From: Chloroflexota bacterium
Lineage (GTDB): Bacteria > Chloroflexota > Limnocylindria > Limnocylindrales > CSP1-4
NCBI GenBank assembly: GCA_003157175.1
Contig: PMIQ01000193.1
Span: 2,542 to 9,745, forward strand
Direction of reading: 5' to 3'
Length of the DNA: 7,204 bases
Shown: positions 1-7,204 of the stretch, in pieces
How the letters are laid out: the number at the start of each line of letters is the position of its first letter
Position numbering within the stretch: position 1 is the first letter of the stretch
Notes under the pieces: model-generated
What the model was told of the DNA's origin: nothing
What the model saw: only the letters and a program-made list of their open reading frames with translations
Databases searched by the model: none
Program-made: the position numbers and the translations under genes

Positions 1-973
1 GGAGCCTCAGGCTCTCGCTCCCGCCCCCGCGAACGACGCCGGGGCGGGAGCCTCTACCCCCAAGAAGCGACGGCGCCACTACAGCGTCCTGACGGCGCGG
101 GACAAGCTGTTGCTCGGTGTCATGGTGGGCGTGCCGCTCGCCATCTTCATGATCCTGATCTGGGCGATGGCCCTTGTGTCGGTTCTATGGTCCTTCACCG
201 ACTGGCAGGGGATCGGCCCGCTCCATTTCGTGGGCCTCCAGGAATACAACTACCTGTTCACGGGCTATCCCCCCTTCTGGCCGGCGGTCTCGCACAACCT
301 GCTGTGGCTGCTCTTCTTCGTATGCATCGCCACTCCGATCGGAATACTCCTCGCCGTGCTTCTCGACCGACCGCTGAGGGGGTCCCGGATCTACCAGGGC
401 ATCTTCTTCACGCCTGTGGTCCTGTCGCTGGCGGTCGTCGGTTTTATCTGGGAGCTCCAGTACTCACCGGTAGCCGGCCATGGTTTCATCGACAGTGCCC
501 TGGCGGCCACGGGCCTCATGAGTGGGAACAGCTCGCCGGACTGGTTGGGAGACAAGTCCATCAACATCTGGGCGGTTCTGGTCGCGGCCAGCTGGCGCCA
601 CATCGGCTACATCATGGTTCTGTACCTGGCCGGGCTGAAGAGCGTCGATCCGTCGCTGCGTGAGGCTGCGGCCATCGATGGAGCCAGTGAGAGCCAGACC
701 TTCTTCCACGTGGTCTTCCCGGTGATGGCTCCGATCAACGTCGTCATCGTCGTCGTGACCGTGATCGAATCCCTGCGGGCCTTCGACATCGTCTACATCA
801 TCAACCACGGCAAGAACGGTCTTGAGCTACTGGCCACTCTGATCACCAACACCAGCCTCAGCGAGGCCAGTCTGATCGGCTTCGGGTCGGCCATGGCAAC
901 CGTGCTGCTGGTGATCTCGCTCGTGCCAATCGTGCTGTATCTGACTCGCGTCATGAGATCGGAGGAACAGTGA
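1..973 (+). CDS. ABC sugar transporter permease, MalF/UgpA type (5' partial)
   Basis: This is one of two membrane subunits of a carbohydrate ABC importer (CUT1 type, BPD_transp_1 fold). The reading frame is open from base 2 to the TGA at 971-973, giving 323 visible residues. No ATG or GTG precedes base 110 in this frame, so the true start is probably upstream. The visible N-terminus is a cytosolic tail: an Ala/Pro-rich stretch, then a basic KKRRR patch. About six hydrophobic segments follow, the first at residues 36-62. The cytoplasmic EAA loop that contacts the ATPase starts at the Glu codon 662-664 and reads EAAAIDGA, followed by a VVFPVMAP end. Family proteins are usually near 300 residues, so little is missing. 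The TTG at 110 would delete the basic tail and start inside the first membrane helix. The gene overlaps the next permease by 4 bp. The galactoside substrate is inferred from the downstream genes; subunit type is confident. Confidence 0.93.
   Translation, partial: EPQALAPAPANDAGAGASTPKKRRRHYSVLTARDKLLLGVMVGVPLAIFMILIWAMALVSVLWSFTDWQGIGPLHFVGLQEYNYLFTGYPPFWPAVSHNLLWLLFFVCIATPIGILLAVLLDRPLRGSRIYQGIFFTPVVLSLAVVGFIWELQYSPVAGHGFIDSALAATGLMSGNSSPDWLGDKSINIWAVLVAASWRHIGYIMVLYLAGLKSVDPSLREAAAIDGASESQTFFHVVFPVMAPINVVIVVVTVIESLRAFDIVYIINHGKNGLELLATLITNTSLSEASLIGFGSAMATVLLVISLVPIVLYLTRVMRSEEQ
17..51 (+). repeat. Perfect 11-bp GC-rich inverted repeat within the first permease gene
   Basis: GCTCCCGCCCC (17-27) is the exact reverse complement of GGGGCGGGAGC (41-51). 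Inside it, GCG (29-31) can pair with CGC (37-39) around an AACGA loop, after a C-C mismatch. In RNA this would be a very stable hairpin. It lies in codons for the Ala/Pro-rich N-terminal tail. The octamer GGAGCCTC occurs at 1-8 and again at 47-54, and GAGCCT-C-AGGCTC (2-14) is a further short palindrome. No T-run follows, so it is not an intrinsic terminator. Confidence 0.7.
961..973 (+). promoter_or_regulatory. Ribosome binding site and 4-bp stop/start overlap between the permease genes
   Basis: GGAGG at 961-965 sits 4 nt before the GTG at 970, and that GTG overlaps the upstream TGA as GTGA (970-973). This supports GTG970 rather than the in-frame GTG at 982 or ATG at 988 as the start. Such overlaps commonly give translational coupling, which would suit two permeases needed in equal amounts (inference). 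Confidence 0.8.
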
Positions 974-1881
974 GCGGCACCGTGGCGATGGCGGGACAGC
1001 GCACAGCGCACAACCGCGCTCGGCGACGGCTGTCGCGCATCGGCCTCTACGTCTTCCTGACCGTCCTCGCCGTGATCTTCCTCTGGCCCATGGTGTACGC
1101 GCTATACACCTCGCTGCGCCCGTACGGCGAGCTCGTCGCCAACGCGAACGGCGCCTTCTCGACGCCAAAGACACTGAATCTGAACAACTATTTCAACGTC
1201 TGGAATAACTCCGATCTGGTCCAGTACTACTGGAATACGGCCGTGATCACGATTCCCGCCGTGCTCCTCACGCTCTGGATTTCGTCGATGCTGGCGTTCG
1301 CCATCTCGCGTTACAAGTGGCGCTTCAACCTGATCGTCCTGATGATCTTCACCGCCGGCAACCTGCTGCCCCCCCAGATCATCATCGTGCCGCTGTACAG
1401 GCTGTACCTGCTCCTGCCCGTGCCGGCTCCGCTCAGCGACAACGGCCTCATGTACAACCAGTTCATCGGGCTCATCCTTATCCACACGACCTTCCAGACC
1501 GGCTTCTGCACCTTCGTGCTGAGCAACTACATGAAGACGCTGTCCATGGAGCTGGTCGAAGCTGCGATGATCGACGGCGCCGGGGTCTTCACGATCTACG
1601 CCCGTGTCGTCCTGCCCCTGGTACGGCCGGCGTTGGCGGCCCTGGCTACTCTCCTGTTCGTCTGGATCTACAACGACTTCTTCTGGGCGCTGATGCTGTT
1701 CGAGTCGGGAGGTAAACGCCCGATCACGGCGGCGCTGAACAACCTTTCGGGCGCGTTCTTCACCGACCCGACCCAATTAGCGGCGTTGTCTGTGATGGCC
1801 GCCATACCCACGATCGTGCTCTACCTGATCCTGCAGCGCTACTTCATCAGCGGCCTGACGCTCGGTTCGGCCAAGGGCTGA
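970..1881 (+). CDS. ABC sugar transporter permease, MalG/UgpE type
   Basis: This is the second membrane subunit of the same CUT1 carbohydrate importer, 303 residues, typical for the family. After a basic N-terminal tail, six hydrophobic segments lie at roughly residues 24-50, 86-115, 118-148, 158-190, 217-245 and 273-298. The EAA loop starts at Glu197 (EAAMIDGA), and a conserved LPLVRP follows. The C-terminus QRYFISGLTLGSAKG closely resembles the QR(Y/W)...GLT.G..KG ending of MalG proteins. The start is GTG, chosen because a GGAGG lies 4 nt upstream and the codon overlaps the previous stop. It should pair with the upstream permease and with an ATPase not seen here. The two glycosidase genes downstream point to galactosides as cargo, but substrate specificity lies mostly in the binding protein, which is outside the window. 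Confidence 0.95.
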   Translation: MSGTVAMAGQRTAHNRARRRLSRIGLYVFLTVLAVIFLWPMVYALYTSLRPYGELVANANGAFSTPKTLNLNNYFNVWNNSDLVQYYWNTAVITIPAVLLTLWISSMLAFAISRYKWRFNLIVLMIFTAGNLLPPQIIIVPLYRLYLLLPVPAPLSDNGLMYNQFIGLILIHTTFQTGFCTFVLSNYMKTLSMELVEAAMIDGAGVFTIYARVVLPLVRPALAALATLLFVWIYNDFFWALMLFESGGKRPITAALNNLSGAFFTDPTQLAALSVMAAIPTIVLYLILQRYFISGLTLGSAKG

Positions 1882-1905
1882 CGCTCGCCAGATCAGGCGC
1901 CAGCG
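1882..1905 (+). other. Intergenic hairpin between permease and alpha-galactosidase genes
   Basis: Directly after the TGA of the second permease, CGCT (1882-1885) pairs with AGCG (1902-1905), and CGCC (1886-1889) pairs with GGCG (1896-1899). The loop is AGATCA and there is a 2-nt bulge CC at 1900-1901. That is 8 GC-rich pairs filling most of the 32-nt gap and ending next to the GGAG used by the next gene. No T-run follows, so it does not look like an intrinsic terminator. It could stabilise or separate mRNA segments, but a stem this short also arises by chance in GC-rich DNA. Confidence 0.4.
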
Positions 1906-1913
1906 GGAGTCCG

Positions 1914-1916
<3 letters not shown>
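1905..1916 (+). promoter_or_regulatory. Ribosome binding site of the alpha-galactosidase gene
   Basis: GGGAG at 1905-1909 lies 4 nt before the ATG at 1914-1916. The spacing is on the short side. Only its first G is part of the hairpin at 1882-1905, so the core GGAG stays free. Confidence 0.65.

Positions 1917-7204
<5,288 letters not shown>

Noticed and set aside
17..60. Hairpin 17-51 as a Rho-independent terminator.
   Set aside because: No T-run follows (the next bases are CTCTACCCCC), and the frame reads straight through it into the permease.
110..112. TTG at 110 as the start of the first permease.
   Set aside because: It falls inside the first membrane segment and would remove the basic cytosolic tail. 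The frame stays open to base 2 and no strong Shine-Dalgarno precedes it.
1882..1913. A terminator or promoter in the gap after the permeases.
   Set aside because: The stem has no T-run. Thirty-two bases are too short for a separate promoter, and no -35/-10 pair is visible.

Overview
The window is one compact, fully plus-strand segment of a galactoside-uptake and hydrolysis operon from a GC-rich bacterium. I estimate mid-60s %GC by eye. GC-rich third codon positions, a GTG start and MalF/MalG-type permeases fit an actinobacterium or a member of Chloroflexota, but nothing here fixes the phylum.

Layout: (1) bases 1-973, a MalF/UgpA-type ABC sugar permease whose start lies before the window; (2) 970-1881, its MalG/UgpE-type partner, overlapping by 4 bp; (3) 1914-4136, a cytoplasmic GH36 alpha-galactosidase with its catalytic motifs intact; (4) 4162 to the window end, a LacZ-type GH2 beta-galactosidase with all catalytic and metal-site motifs recognisable, running off the right edge within or just past its last domain. 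No stretch longer than about 35 bases is non-coding. No promoter, regulator, RNA gene, mobile element or CRISPR array is visible.

Inferred joint role: a solute-binding protein (probably encoded just upstream) and an ATPase (not in the window) work with the two permeases to import a galactoside. The alpha-galactosidase removes terminal alpha-galactose and the beta-galactosidase removes the beta-galactose this may expose. Candidate substrates are raffinose/melibiose-type sugars plus lactose-type sugars, or molecules carrying both linkages.

The most interesting signal is RNA-level. The gap between the two glycosidase genes holds two strong Shine-Dalgarno sequences around a C(UUCG)G tetraloop hairpin. 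The hairpin hides the near Shine-Dalgarno and, by looping out, would bring the far one to about 5 nt from the start codon. The other gene-to-gene gap (1882-1905) also holds a hairpin, and a perfect 11-bp inverted repeat lies in the 5' part of the first permease gene (17-51). I found no evidence for an undescribed defence or mobile system.
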